Source: Terrilactibacillus sp. S3-3 (GTDB taxonomy: Bacteria > Bacillota > Bacilli > Bacillales > Sporolactobacillaceae). Taken from it: DNA of 64,000 nucleotides. Position numbers and translations under genes: made by a program. The stretch is taken from contig CP129291.1 of the NCBI GenBank assembly GCA_030437565.1, forward strand, positions 1,550,001 to 1,614,000. The letters run 5' to 3'. The notes beneath the pieces were generated by a model. It had not been told where the DNA came from and made no database searches. It was given only the letters and a program-made list of their open reading frames with translations. The first letter of the stretch is position 1. Each line of letters starts with the position of its first letter. Positions 1-10,827 of this stretch are shown here, in pieces.

Positions 1-243
1 TACGAGAGGACCGGGATGGACACACCGCTGGTGTCCCAGTTGTTCCGCCAGGAGCATCGCTGGGTAGCTATGTGTGGACGGGATAAGTGCTGAAAGCATC
101 TAAGCATGAAGCCCCCCTCGAGATGAGATTTCCCATGATTTAAATCAGTAAGACCCCTTAGAGATGATGAGGTTGATAGGTCTGAAGTGGAAGCACGGTG
201 ACGTGCGAAGCTGACAGATACTAATCGGTCGAGGGCTTAACCA
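1..243 (+). rRNA. 23S ribosomal RNA, 3' end (partial)
   Basis: The window opens inside a 23S gene. The sarcin-ricin region lies further upstream; what is seen is the conserved 3' domain (gaccgggatggacacaccgc near 10, ggtgcgaag-type terminal helix) ending at the usual ...gagggcttaacca. It is followed at the expected short distance by 5S. Only the last ~243 bases are present. Confidence 0.97.
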
Positions 244-345
244 CATTAGGAATAAGACTTTTCTTTCGTTTCCGGTTTTGAAGGTTCACCTTCAATTATA
301 GGAGTGACGACGAGATTTGATACCCGTCGACACGCCGATACATAG

Positions 346-462
346 TCTGGCGGCAATGGCGAAGAGGTCACACCCGTTCCCATCCCGAACACGGCCGTTA
401 AGCTCTTCCGCGCCAATGGTAATTGGGGGCTGTCCCCCTGTGAGAGTAGGTCGTTGCCAGGC
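346..462 (+). rRNA. 5S ribosomal RNA
   Basis: A 117-base 5S gene with the conserved tctggcggcaatggcgaaga start, the gttcccatcccgaacacgg loop and a 3' end (gttgccaggc) that pairs with the 5' end. It sits about 100 bases after the 23S end, so 23S-5S are co-transcribed. A rho-independent terminator follows immediately. Confidence 0.97.
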
Positions 463-472
463 AAAGATAAAA

Positions 473-508
473 GAGGGAGCCATCAGAAAATGATGGCTCC
501 CTCTTTTT
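473..508 (+). terminator. rRNA operon terminator
   Basis: A 13-bp perfect stem (gagggagccatca / tgatggctccctc) with a 5-base loop, followed by five T. It lies 10 bases after the 5S gene and should end the rRNA transcript. Confidence 0.93.
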
Positions 509-693
509 GATGCGAAGGACGAAGAAGACTAAGAAAGAAAGCCCAGTAAAAAGCCAAATGACCAAATGCGAGGGTTTCGATGGACAAGCAGATCGAGGAA
601 ACAAGCAAGCGAGAACCGGAGTGTACTCTGTACACGAGGATTGGAGCGAGCGCAGTTGACGAAGAGATGCACCGTACAGCGGAAGCCGCAGCC

Positions 694-743
694 CGCCAAT
701 GGTAATTGGGGGCGTCCCCTGTGAGAGGTGGCCCGCGCCAGGC
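694..743 (+). pseudogene. 5S rRNA 3'-end remnant
   Basis: About 50 bases match the last third of the 5S gene at 412-462 (cgccaatggtaattggggg, ctgtgagag, gccaggc) with a few changes and small indels. The first two thirds of 5S are missing, so this cannot be a working 5S. It is most simply the trace of a duplication or recombination between rRNA operons. Confidence 0.8.
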
Positions 744-758
744 AAAAGTAAAAGATGA

Positions 759-799
759 AACAGGTCGCTTTTTTTATAATAGTGACCTGTTTTTTTTTT
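759..799 (+). terminator. terminator after the 5S remnant
   Basis: The arms aacaggtc / gacctgtt extend with one wobble pair into ct/ag, followed by a run of T. The sequence differs from the first terminator, so it is a separate trailer carried with the 5S remnant. Confidence 0.85.
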
Positions 800-1101
800 G
801 TCCTGAAGGACGAAGAAAGAAAGTCCGACTGCGACAGTCCGCGATCATTCTCAGCAAAAAATCGAACCGGATTTATCTAGTATCTAAGTCCTGACTTTCA
901 TTGATTTATGGATAAATAGCCATGCCGGTTATGACCATAGTTGGCAATCTCAATTTTACCAATAATAAAATTTCGTCTAAAATAAAATAGGACACAAAAT
1001 CTTTTTATAAAGGTATTCAAAGTATGGTGCTTTCAGCCCCGTGCGTTTCACCAGCAGAGCTGAAAGGCTTTCGGTTCTTTAATACAAAAGGAGACAGTGT
1101 T

Positions 1102-1996
1102 GTGAATAAACGGGCTTTCGTTCAATTAAGTTTAGCGATGATCATTTTCGGTTCGATCGGATTCTTTTCCCGGCTGACGGGGCTCCCGTCACTGGAGCTT
1201 GTTTTTATCCGCTGCGTGAGTGCCTCTGTTTTTCTTGCCAGCTACTGGGTCATAAGCGGACGATATAAACATGAGAATCTAAAAATAAAAGAATGGCCGG
1301 CTATCGCTGTCGGCGGCGTATTGCTTGTTCTGAATTGGATTTTCTTTTTTGCCTCATTTGAAAAAACGGCGATAACCGTCGCGGTTTCGATCTATAACTT
1401 GGCTCCGATTATCGCTCTTTTCATCGGCTGGATCGCTTTAAAGGAACGAGTGAAATGGCTCGGCGTTTTGGCGGTTGCTTTAGCTTTTATCGGCACCGTT
1501 TTTATTTCCGGGATCAGTCCGGCTGATTTCAAGCGTGGATTATCTGTACAGGGGCCCCTCTTTGCCTTCCTAGCTGCCTGCCTGTACGCTCTCGTTGTGA
1601 TCACAGGCAAACATATAAAACTGGCCAGCCCCTTTTGTGACGCTGATTCAAACATTTATCGGCGTGATCATACTGCTCCCATTCGTCCATTTTTCATTTT
1701 ACTTGCATTTATCGGCGGCGAACTGGTTTTACAGTATACTGACGGGTGTTGTTCACACCGGACTCGTTTACCTGTTGTTTTATGGAAGCATTCGCGCTCT
1801 TCCAGCGTCAATTATTTCTGCGCTGACCTATCTTGATCCGCTCGTCGCGATTATGCTGGATGTCTGTATAACCGGTTTTGTTCCTTCCTTTTTGCAAACA
1901 GCGGGCATTTGCATGATTCTTATCTCCCTGATTTATCCAATGACGAAAGGGTCGAAAACAGAAATGGGAGAAACACGAAATCAAGTGCCGTCTTAA
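1102..1996 (+). CDS. EamA/DMT-family membrane transporter (frameshifted)
   Basis: This is a ten-helix drug/metabolite transporter of the EamA type, probably exporting a small metabolite; the substrate cannot be told. I chose GTG 1102 because aaaggaga lies 8 bases upstream and the next residues (NKRAFVQLSLAMIIFGSIGF) form the first membrane helix. Two EamA halves are visible, the first with the ALKERVKWLGV loop, the second ending DPLVAIMLDV and a hydrophilic tail. One shift near 1625-1637 (ccccttttgtgacg) separates them; joined length is about 297 aa, normal for the family. No neighbour suggests a pathway. Confidence 0.85.
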
Positions 1997-2125
1997 TTCA
2001 TACAGTTATGGCAAAATACCGATCAGGTAATCGCGCAAAACACGGTTTCTCGCTTTTAAGTCTGCACACAGGCGAATTTAGTCTATAATAAAGGTACAAA
2101 AAAAAGACAAAACCGGAGGCTGGAT

Positions 2126-2828
2126 ATGAAAACGATCGGATTAATCGGGGGAATGAGCTGGGAGTCAACCGTGACTTATTACCAGATTATTAATGAACAG
2201 GTAAAAAAAAGATTGGGCGGGCTGCACTCGGCGAAATGTCTGCTTTACAGCGTTGATTTTGAAGAGATTGAGCGCTGCCAGTCTGAAGGAGACTGGGTAA
2301 AAGCCGGGGCGATTTTGGCTGAAGCAGCGCTGAGCCTCGAAAAAGGCGGCGCCGACTTTATTGTCATTTGCACGAATACGATGCACAAAGTCATCGCCGA
2401 CATAAAAGAAAAGATAACGATACCGGTTTTACATATTGCCGATGCAACGGCCGATCAAATCAAGAAAAAAGGGATCAGAAAAGTGGGACTGCTCGGCACG
2501 AAATATACCATGGAAGAGGATTTTTTATACATCCCGCCTCCTCCAAAGCGGGCTGCAGATTGTCCTTCCGGGCCCATCTGAAAGAATGCTGATCAATAAA
2601 GTGATTTTTGAGGAACTTTGCTTAGCTTAGGCAGCTGCGTTCATCATCAAGAGACTATTTTAAACGGGTGATGAAAAAAATATGATTGCAGAAGGGGCGG
2701 AGGGGATAATATTGGGCTGTACGGAAATTGGACTTTTGATTAGGGAAGAAGATTCAGAGCTACCTTTATTTGATACAACGATCATCCACGCTGTTGAAGC
2801 GGTGAATCAGGCTTTAATTGAAGAATGA
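2126..2828 (+). CDS. aspartate/glutamate-type amino-acid racemase (frameshifted)
   Basis: This is a cofactor-independent racemase of the Asp/Glu/hydantoin racemase family (RacX/YgeA-like), which interconverts L- and D-amino acids using two catalytic cysteines. Both are visible: the first in ICTNTMH (around residue 83) and the second in LGCTEIGLL near the C-terminus. The N-terminus [14 protein letters not shown] is typical. ATG 2126 follows ggaggctgg. The frame changes near 2528 (after EEDFLY), near 2630 and near 2680 (aaaaaaatatg), giving about 234 aa in total. It stands alone; the exact amino-acid specificity is not visible. Confidence 0.85.
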
Positions 2829-3123
2829 TTGGAACCCAGATGTTCGAATGTCGGCCGGCTCCGTTTGAGCTTATATCTTCAGATGCATTGAATGTGGTAT
2901 GCACAGGCCGGTTGCTATTTCCGCGGGCCAAACCCAATATTTATCTGGACAGACCAATATTGGAAACTCTTCTGCATTGCGGCGAACGGGTTTCAAAAGA
3001 AAAATAGACTTTAATGATTTGTTTTTCTGGAAAAGTCAATAATGATGGTATTCAAGGATGTTGGAATCGATACTGCTCAAGGCTGAACCCGACCTGGCAG
3101 CCAAACAGAAAGGATGAAAGCGG
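2829..3123. other. gap before lutA
   Basis: About 295 bases with no supportable gene, terminator or operator. The open frame crossing it has no recognisable protein and no ribosome-binding site. Confidence 0.5.
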
Positions 3124-3891
3124 TTGAAAGTCTCACTATTTACAACTTGTCTCGGGGAACTCTTTTATGTTGATGTCTTGAAGGATGTTACCGAAGTGCT
3201 GGAACGGTTAGGATGCGATGTTAACCTGCCTAAGGGACAGGTTTGCTGCGGACAGCCGGCCTATAATAGCGGTTATCTTGCTGATGCCAAAAAAGCGGCC
3301 AAACAAATGATCCGGGTTTTTGGAAATGTGGATTATATTGTCAGCCCGTCTGGATCGTGTTCGGCGATGTTTCGAGGCTATCCGGAAATGTTTGCTGATG
3401 AGCCGGAATGGAAGCTAAAGGCGGAAGCGCTTGCAGACAAGACCTATGAATTTACTCAGTTTATCGTCCATGTCCTTGGTGTAGAAGATGTCGGCGCCGT
3501 CTACCATGCACGTGCAGCCTGGCATACGTCTTGTCACATGACAAGGCTGCTCGGGGAGCGGGAGGCTCATTATAAGCTGCTAAGTCATGTGAAAGGCCTG
3601 GAACTTGTTCCGCTCGCAAATTCATATGATTGCTGCGGATTCGGGGGAACATTTGCTGTCAAAATGGAACCGATCTCGAAGCAAATGGTTGATGAAAAAG
3701 TCCGGCATATTGAAGAAACGAAAGCAGATCTGCTGATCGGGGCCGATTGCGGCTGTCTGATGAATATAGGCGGGCGAATGAGCCGACTGGGCAAGCCAAT
3801 TAAAGTCCGGCACATCGCTCAAATTTTAAATCATCGAGAAGAAGGAGGCGGGCACAATGCCAATGAAAATCGGCGATCAGCCATTCTTTGA
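3124..3891 (+). CDS. lutA: L-lactate utilisation protein LutA (Cys-rich, CCG domains)
   Basis: LutA is one part of the LutABC iron-sulfur complex that oxidises L-lactate to pyruvate. The start is TTG 3124 (preceded by aaagga), giving [13 protein letters not shown], which matches the family N-terminus. Two CCG modules are visible: [11 protein letters not shown] (about residue 40) and CCGFGGTF plus [14 protein letters not shown] in the C-terminal half. The frame is intact over about 255 aa; the last ~17 residues go beyond the usual end and overlap lutB by 35 bases, which suggests translational coupling. It is first in a lutA-lutB-lutC operon. Confidence 0.95.
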   Translation: MKVSLFTTCLGELFYVDVLKDVTEVLERLGCDVNLPKGQVCCGQPAYNSGYLADAKKAAKQMIRVFGNVDYIVSPSGSCSAMFRGYPEMFADEPEWKLKAEALADKTYEFTQFIVHVLGVEDVGAVYHARAAWHTSCHMTRLLGEREAHYKLLSHVKGLELVPLANSYDCCGFGGTFAVKMEPISKQMVDEKVRHIEETKADLLIGADCGCLMNIGGRMSRLGKPIKVRHIAQILNHREEGGGHNANENRRSAIL

Positions 3892-5322
3892 ACGCGTGGA
3901 CAAGGCGATTCATGACACCTTTATGGTCAATGCCGTTTCTTCAGCTCAAGACGGCTTGCGCGGCAAAAAGCAGGCGGCGACGATCAATGATGAGACCCTC
4001 ATTGACTGGGAAATCTGGCGGAACGCCGGTGAAGAAATCCGCCGGCACACATTGAACCATTTGGATTATTATTTAATGGAATTAAGCGATCATTTTGCCG
4101 AACGAGGCGGCCATGTTTTTTTCGCGCAAACCGCGGAAGAAGCGCGCGATTACATTACATAAAAAAAGTTGTTAAAGAAAAAAAAGCCAAAAATATCGTC
4201 AAAGCCAAATCGATGGTAACGGAAGAAATCAGTTTGAACCAGGCGCTTGAAGAGGCAGGCTGCAACGTACTGGAAACCGATTTAGCTGAATATATTTTGC
4301 AAGTCGACCAAGACCGGCCTTCGCATATCGTTGTGCCGTCGGTGCATAAAAACAGGCAGCAGGTTCGCGATGCCTTTCGTAAAAAAAGGTTATACGGGTT
4401 CGGACAAACCTGAAAAACTGGCGGGGTTTGCCAGAAAAACATTACGTAAACAATTTTTAAAAGCCGACGTCGGTATCACCGGCTGCAACTTTGCTGTTGC
4501 CGATTCCGGCAGCCTGTGCCTCGTGACCAATGAGGGAAATGCCAACATGGTCACAACGCTTCCGGAAACACAGATTACCGTGATGGGGATGGAGCGAATT
4601 GTGCCGACATGGAAAGAACTGGATGTTCTCGTCACATTACTGTCCGCAGTTCGGTCGGACAAAAGTTGACCACTTACGTGACGGCGATCACGCCCGGTGA
4701 TCAAACAGAATATGCCGACAGCCCAAAAGATTACCATCTGGTGATCGTTGATGGCGGCCGCTCCAAAGCGCTCGGCACCGATTTCCAGTCGGCGCTGCAT
4801 TGTATCCGCTGCGCCGCCTGCCTCAATGTTTGTCCGGTTTACCGTCATATCGGCGGGCAGGCTTACGGCTCCATCTATCCCGGTCCAATCGGCGCCGTCT
4901 TGTCGCCGATTCTCGGCGGATACGATACATATGGCGAGCTTCCTTATGCTTCGAGTCTGTGCGCGGCCTGTACGGAAGCCTGCCCTGTGAAAATCCCGCT
5001 TCATGAGCTTTTGATTAAGCATCGGCAGCGCTATGTAGAGGGTGGCGGCGAGCCGCCGATCGGGGAAAAAGCAGCGATGAAAGGGTTCGGCATCGTCGCC
5101 CATTCGCCGTCGCTATTTAGAATGACGAAAAAAATGGCTTCCGTTGTACTGAAACCTGCTGAAAAAAACGATCAAGCTGTTTCCAAGGGACCAGGCCCAA
5201 TGAAAACGTGGACGAACGAACGTGATCTGCCGCTTGCAAGCAAGGAAAACTTCAGAGAATGGTTCAGGGAACACAAAAAGCAGCAGGTAAAAGGAGGGGA
5301 TCCGGATGAAGGGAACGATTGA
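3857..5322 (+). CDS. lutB: L-lactate utilisation iron-sulfur protein LutB (frameshifted)
   Basis: LutB is the electron-transfer subunit of the LutABC lactate oxidase. ATG 3857 follows gaaggaggc. The protein shows the DUF162-type N-terminal half ([18 protein letters not shown]) and two 4Fe-4S clusters, [14 protein letters not shown] and [15 protein letters not shown], in the C-terminal part. Breaks lie near 4160 (ttacataaaaaaagttg), 4380 (cgtaaaaaaaggtt) and 4655. Joined length is about 487 aa, as expected. It overlaps lutA at its start and lutC by 17 bases at its end. Confidence 0.94.
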
Positions 5323-6009
5323 AAACCGCGATGCTTTTCTTAAGAAGATTGCCGGCAGGCTGAACCGCTTGCCGGGGAACATAGCGGACACACCGGAATG
5401 GAATCATCAGCCGCAATGGGAAGTTTTTACAAGGGGTACTCACAGGAACAGCTGGCCGCCGTTTTTAAAAAAGCTTGCGCGCCGATCCATACCAAAGTGT
5501 ACGAGACAGATACGGGCGGCCTTGCTGAAAAGTTGGATCAGGTGATCAATGACTACGACGCCGGTTCGATCGTCGCCACCGATGATGCCAGATTTGCTGA
5601 ACTCGGCCTCGGCGATCTTCTTGAGAAGCACGGCGTCTATACGTGGACGGCGGCTTCGGAAGGACAAAAAAATATCGATAAAGCGGCGGGTGCCGACATC
5701 GGCCTTTCGATCGCCGATCTGGCGCTGGCGGAATCTGGAACAGCCGTTATGTTCAACGACAAAGACAAGGCGAAAGCCGTCAGCCTGCTGCCGGTCGCTT
5801 CCATTGTGATTGTCCCGAAGAGCGTCATCGTTCCCCGCATCAGCCAGGCGATGGAAGCCATAGAGAATAAAGTAAAGGCCGGTGAAGATATATCGACCTA
5901 TGTTAATATGATATCCGGGCCAAGCAACAGCGCAGACATTGAAATGAGGCTTGTTATCGGTGTTCACGGGCCGATCAAAGTGGCTTACATCATTGTTAAT
6001 GACAAATAA
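5306..6009 (+). CDS. lutC: L-lactate utilisation protein LutC (frameshifted)
   Basis: LutC (LUD domain) completes the LutABC complex. ATG 5306 follows aaaggagggg. The conserved part includes [29 protein letters not shown] and the C-terminal [11 protein letters not shown]. One shift falls near 5428-5436 (gtttttacaagggg), where WEVFTRG changes to [11 protein letters not shown]. Joined length is about 234 aa. The start overlaps the end of lutB, so the three lut genes form one transcript. No LutR-type regulator is next to it. Confidence 0.93.
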
Positions 6010-6154
6010 CATGTCATCATCAGTCAATCTGCGGTTGATGAGGCCTAAGCTGGGGAAATTTTGCCGGTCATGCACACATAACTATGAAAATTTGATATAT
6101 TTGTTGAAGCACTGACTGAAAAATAAAAATATAACTGCAACGAGGAGTTTAGTG

Positions 6155-6976
6155 ATGAAAATTGCTTATTTGGGGCCTAGAGGAACATTTTCAGAAGAAG
6201 CGGCGACTCGATATTTCAAAGACGCCGATGAGCTGCTGCCGAAGGATTCAATCCCTGATGTTCTTGAATCGGTGCATAGCGGTGAAGTGGATAAATGCAT
6301 TGTACCGATTGAGAATTCGATTGCCGGCACGATTAACTTGAGCGTGGATGGACTATTAGTCTACCGTTTATTTATTGAAGCGGATATTATCTTTCCGGTC
6401 TCACTTAATCTTATTGGGACAAAGGACAGCCGGGCCGCCGATATCAAAAATGTTTTATCGATTCCACCGGCTCTGGACCAATGCCGGGACTATATCAGGA
6501 AAAAAGGCTTTGCCTATGATCGTGTGGACAGCACGGCAACAGCGGCGCAGGTCGTTAAAGAAAAAAAACAGGCCGGATTTAGCGGCAATCTCATCGGAGT
6601 GGGTTGCCGGCATTTATGGGCTGAAGGTGATTGAAAAAGATATTCAGGACAGCGCCTGCAACCATACGCGGTTCATTGTCATCAGCAAAAGCAGCATTAT
6701 CCAGCCGAATCAAGAAAAGACGATGCTGCTTGTGACGCCGCAGGAAGAATATGTCGGGATGCTGGCTTCTATTTTGAATGTCTTTTCAACATTGTCAATC
6801 AACTTGACATGGATTGAGTCGCGTCCGACGCGAAAAAAAAACTTGGAACGTATTTTTTTTTTATTGAAGCGGAAGCAGGTTACGGTGAGCAGCGGATGGA
6901 TAAAGTGCTCAGCATTTTGCGGACATTCGGGCACCACGTTGACGTGCTCGGCAGCTACAGCACGACGATGTTGTAA
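6155..6976 (+). CDS. pheA: prephenate dehydratase PheA (frameshifted)
   Basis: PheA converts prephenate to phenylpyruvate in phenylalanine synthesis. ATG 6155 lies 8 bases after gaggag; a GTG codon directly before it is in frame. The catalytic PDT domain is recognisable from KIAYLGPRGTFSEEAA, PIENSIAGT and STATAAQVV, and the C-terminal ACT domain carries the ESRPTRK motif that binds phenylalanine for feedback control. Shifts lie near 6590-6605, 6838 (run of A) and 6856 (run of T). Joined length is about 273 aa. It stands alone, ended by a terminator at 7007. Confidence 0.93.
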
Positions 6977-7006
6977 CACATGATGAATCTATAAGTTTTT
7001 ATCTAA

Positions 7007-7035
7007 AAAGAACCCAACTTTCGGGCTCTTTTTTG
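7007..7035 (+). terminator. terminator after pheA
   Basis: The arms aagaaccc / gggctctt (one mismatch) close a short loop and are followed by six T. It lies 30 bases after the pheA stop codon. Confidence 0.8.
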
Positions 7036-7178
7036 TTTAACTTATTGGTGCTTTACAATGCACATATGCTTTAACGCTTTTTATTGATAAAGTAAAAGAT
7101 TCCTGATAAAATAACAGGTACAGGTCTTTTTAATAGATAAAGAGAGTTTTTTTAAAGAAAGATGGAGGGTGTTGAGGT

Positions 7179-8232
7179 TTGGCAAGAGAAAAGATGACGG
7201 TGAAAGTTTTTTTGTGAATCATGTTCTGGTCGGTCATGCTATCGGTATTGTTGCCGCGCTGATGCCTTCCGCGTTGCTCAGTGAAATCTGCAAGGCTTTG
7301 ATGAAGACGCATCAGCTTTTCGGAGTGATTTATCAGCTGGTGACGACATTCATGCTGGCCGTGCCGCTGCTCATCGGTGCGGCGGTGGCTTTTCAATTCA
7401 AAATGAAGCCGATTCCGATGGTCTGCGTCGCAGCGGCGGCGTGGATCGGATCGGGCGCTTTGAAGTTCACGCCTAATGGTGTTATTGTTACTGGCATGGG
7501 AGATCTGGTCAACATTCTGGTGACCGTCAGCATGGCCAGCGGTTTGGTCCTCTTGATCGGAGACAGACTGAAATCGTTCGAACCTTTGCTGATGCCGCTG
7601 ATTGTCTGCGTGATTGGCGGCGCACTGGGCACACTCGCTTTCCGCCGCCTGTGCATGCGATCACAGTGGGCATCGCCCGGATGATTAACAGCTTCTTCAT
7701 TCTTCAGCCGGCTCTGATGGGCATTCTAGTAGCGGCAAGTTTTTCGGTGATCATCATCTCACCGATTTCCACGGTGGCCATTGCAACGGCCATCGGTATG
7801 AGCGGGCTGGCTTCAGGAGCCGGGAATCTGGGCTGCGTGGCGGCGGCGGTCGGTATGTTCATCGGCGGCCTGCGTGTCAATACAATTGGCCTTTCGCTGT
7901 CTATTCTGCTCGGCACGCCGAAAATTATGATTGCCACACTGGTCAGAAAGCCGAGCGTTGTTGTTCCGATCATCCTCAACGCTGCCTTGCTGGGTGCGCT
8001 CGGCACATTGCTGCAAATCAAGGGGACGCCGATCAGCGCCGGCTTCGGCTTTTCCGGAATGGTCGGACCGATTAATGCGATAAAATTCATGCCCGGGGGA
8101 TGGACGGCTGCCAATTTATTGATTATTGGACTGGACTTTTTTATTCTGATTCCCTTTGCCGGGGGCTTTTTCTTTGAATGGCTCTGCCGGAGAGTGCTTC
8201 ATCTCTACAAAATGGAAGATTATCGCGGATAA
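7179..8232 (+). CDS. PTS EIIC-like membrane protein (PTS_EIIC_2 type, frameshifted)
   Basis: A polytopic membrane protein of the stand-alone EIIC type (PF13303-like), with long hydrophobic segments, GATGITG-like glycine-rich re-entrant parts and the conserved ending GFSGMVGPINAIKFM. It lacks EIIA/EIIB domains and no such partners are adjacent, so its transport role is unknown. I prefer TTG 7179 (ggaggg 9-14 bases upstream), which gives AREKMTVKVFF; the frame then shifts in the T-run at 7207-7213 into VNHVLVGHAIGIVAALMP. A second shift is near 7640 (ctttccgccgcctg). Joined length is about 350 aa. Confidence 0.78.
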
Positions 8233-8353
8233 TAGGTTGTAACGTCCTTATAATGACTGCCGAAGTCACAGTTCGGCAGTTCGTCACCCGGAGAAACCAT
8301 ACTGTCAGTTATAGGCATAAGACAGGAGACAGCTGTATCGCGTTCAACTTCAT

Positions 8354-8390
8354 AAAAAAACAGGCCGGATTCATTTGCGAATCTGGCCTG
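8354..8390 (-). terminator. terminator of the proBA operon
   Basis: Read on the minus strand, a 12-bp stem (caggccagattc / gaatccggcctg, one wobble) is followed by seven T. The proA stop codon lies inside this hairpin (8371-8373), so the last codons of proA form its 5' arm. Confidence 0.85.
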
Positions 8391-9637
8391 TTCCGTTCAC
8401 GAGATATTTTATTGTAGTTAAGGCAGGAAGTCCCATCGGCCCCCTGGCATGCAGTTTCTGCGTGCTGATGCCGATTTCCGCTCCGAACCCGAATTCTTCG
8501 CCATCTGTAAAACGAGTCGAGGCGTTGTGGTAAAGCGTCGAGGCATCGACAAACTGGAAGAAACGCTCGACATGAGTTGGTGTTTCGGAAATGATTGCTT
8601 CGGAATGTTTGGAACCGTAACGATTAATATGGTCAATCGCTCATCTATATATTTTTGACCGCCTTGATCGCCACAATTTTATCCAAGTATTCTGTTTCCC
8701 AGTCTTCATTTGTGGCGACAGGCAGGGAAGGAAATTCGCCTGACAGCGTTTTGTCAATCCGGCAGACGACACCCGCCTGTTCAAGCCGGTCGATCAGGGC
8801 ACGGCCGTATTTTTTAAACCATGCGCCGTGAACGATAATCGTCTCAATCGCATTGCAGACGGACGGCCGCTGGGTTTTCGCGTTGATCGCGATATTGATC
8901 GCCATTTCCGGATCGGCGGTTTCATCAATGAACAAGTGGCAGTTGCCGGCGCCTGTTTCGAGGACAGGAACGGTGGCCTGCCTCAGGACGGTTTCAATCA
9001 GTCGTTTGCTGCCGCGCGGAATCAGGACATCCAAATAGCCATTGAGCTTGAAAAATTTGTCGGCCGTTTCATGGCTGACGTCCTCGAGCAGCTGCACGCT
9101 GCCCGACGGCAGAGCCGTTTGTTCCAGCGCAAACCGTATGCTTTTGACGAGCGCCCGGTTTGAGTGGAGGGCCGAGGCGCTGCCCCGCAGATAGACGGCA
9201 TTGCCCGTCTTCAGGCAGAGGCCGGTTGCGTCAACGGTCACATTAGGACGGGCTTCGTAAACCATGCCGACAACGCCGAGCGGGACGCGCATTTTCCGAA
9301 TGTGAATGCCGTTTGGCCGATCCCATTCTTCAAGACAGTCGCCGATCGGGTCGGGAAGGAGGGCGAGACTTTTCAAAGCATTGGCTATGGCTTGAATGCG
9401 CTCCTTGGTCAGCAGCAGCCTGTCGATCAGCGCCTCTGTTTGTCCTTTTGCTTTTGCCGCTTCAATGTCCAGCGCATTGGCCTCTAAAATGGCAGCGGTG
9501 TCTTGCAGAAGGCCGTCGGCAATGGCAGTCAGCGCCGCATTTTTTTCTTCTGTTGTTTTGATCGCCATAAGGCGTGATGCTGATCGCGCTTTTTCGGCTT
9601 TATCGTACAGTTCATTTTTTTCCACGACTTTGTCCAT
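8371..9637 (-). CDS. proA: gamma-glutamyl phosphate reductase ProA (frameshifted)
   Basis: ProA reduces gamma-glutamyl phosphate to glutamate semialdehyde, the second step of proline synthesis. The aldehyde-dehydrogenase-type fold is clear from [40 protein letters not shown] and the catalytic cysteine in [10 protein letters not shown]. After VAIKAVKNI the frame breaks near 8640-8655 and continues as [16 protein letters not shown] through [16 protein letters not shown] to a stop at 8371. Joined length is about 421 aa, normal. It follows proB by 33 bases on the same strand. Confidence 0.94.
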
Positions 9638-9670
9638 TATTATCGCCTCATTTCTTAGTTATAGGAATAT

Positions 9671-10806
9671 TTACTTAAAAGCACCGGTCGTCCAGGGCAC
9701 CCAATTGTCGCGATGGATCACCTCAGGGTGGTCGTTGTGAGTGAGCCTCATCGCTTCCCGGCTTGACAACTGTTTAATGGTGTTCAATTTATCCGACGAA
9801 TAATTGACTTGCCCTTTTCCGAGCACGTGCTGTTTCTTATCGATAATTTGAATCACTTCGCCGGACGCAAAATGTCCGCTGATCCGTTTGATACCTGCCG
9901 GCAGCAAACTTTTGCCTTCATTCATCAGGGCATAGGCGGCGCCGTCATCGATCTCGATTTTGCCCGATACGGGTGAATGAAAAGCAATCCACTGTTCGGG
10001 AATTTTGAGCGAGTGTTTGAGATGTTTGTCGCCGACATACGTGCCGTCGCCGGCGCCGTTTAAAATGTTGGTTAGCTTATATTTGCCCGTTCCCTTTCCG
10101 ATAAATGTCCGGACGCCAAGCGATAAAGCGGTTTTGGCGGCCAGCACACTTTCGACTTCATTCCGCCGGTGCCGACTTTGGAGCCGGATGAACTGCTGAC
10201 GGCCTCCAAAAAATCATCGGAAATATCCGGAAGAAAATGATAGCGCTTGGCATCGGGATTGGTGTGGGGATTATCATCATACAGGCCGTTGACATCCGTT
10301 AAAATAACCAGCATATCGGCATGAATGAGCCCGCTGACGAGCGCCGACAGCATGTCGTTGTCGCCAAATGTCAGTTCTTCCAGCGATATCGAGTCGTTTT
10401 CGTTAATGATCGGGATGACCGATCGTTTTAACAACTCGGATAACGTGGAATAAGCATGGCTCATCTGCTCCCGCTTTTGAAAGTCCTGGCGGGCGAGAAG
10501 CAGCTGGGCGACTGTCATGCCGTGTGTCCGGAACGTATCGGCGTAGGCATTTAACAGCATCACTTGCCCGACGGCGGCGGCGGCCTGCTTGCCCGCGATC
10601 GTCACCGGACGGGCAGGATAGCCGAGCCCGCTGTATCCGGCGGCGACGGCGGCACCGGAGGACACCAGGACAACCTCGTAACCGGCGCTTTTCAGATGGG
10701 CGAGCGCTTCGGTGTGGTCGAATAATTTTTTGTCATCCAGTTTTCCATGTGAATCGGTCAGTGAACTGCTGCCGATCTTGACAACGATTCGTTTCGTTCG
10801 CATCAT
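9671..10806 (-). CDS. proB: glutamate 5-kinase ProB (frameshifted)
   Basis: ProB phosphorylates glutamate, the first and feedback-controlled step of proline synthesis. The amino-acid kinase domain shows [25 protein letters not shown] and the GTGGMKSK loop; the C-terminal PUA domain follows after a shift near 10145-10150 ([14 protein letters not shown]). Joined length is about 378 aa. ATG 10806 follows aaggaaagg. It is the first gene behind the proline T-box leader, so it should be induced when uncharged tRNA-Pro builds up. Confidence 0.94.
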
Positions 10807-10827
10807 GATTTCCTTTCCTTGAAAATA

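Larger units (their letters stand above)
510..1101. other. intergenic region after the rRNA operon
   Basis: No convincing gene. It holds a partial second copy of the 5S tail (694-743) with its own terminator (759-799). Both terminators are followed by similar A/G-rich sequence containing gaaggacgaagaa (511-525 and 804-818), so the stretch looks like an imperfect tandem duplication of an rRNA operon trailer. The part from about 900 to 1085 is plain AT-rich DNA leading to the next gene. Confidence 0.6.

Noticed and set aside
8252..8280. Hairpin actgccgaa / gttcggcagt after the EIIC-like gene
   Set aside because: A real dyad but no T-run follows; not enough to call a terminator.
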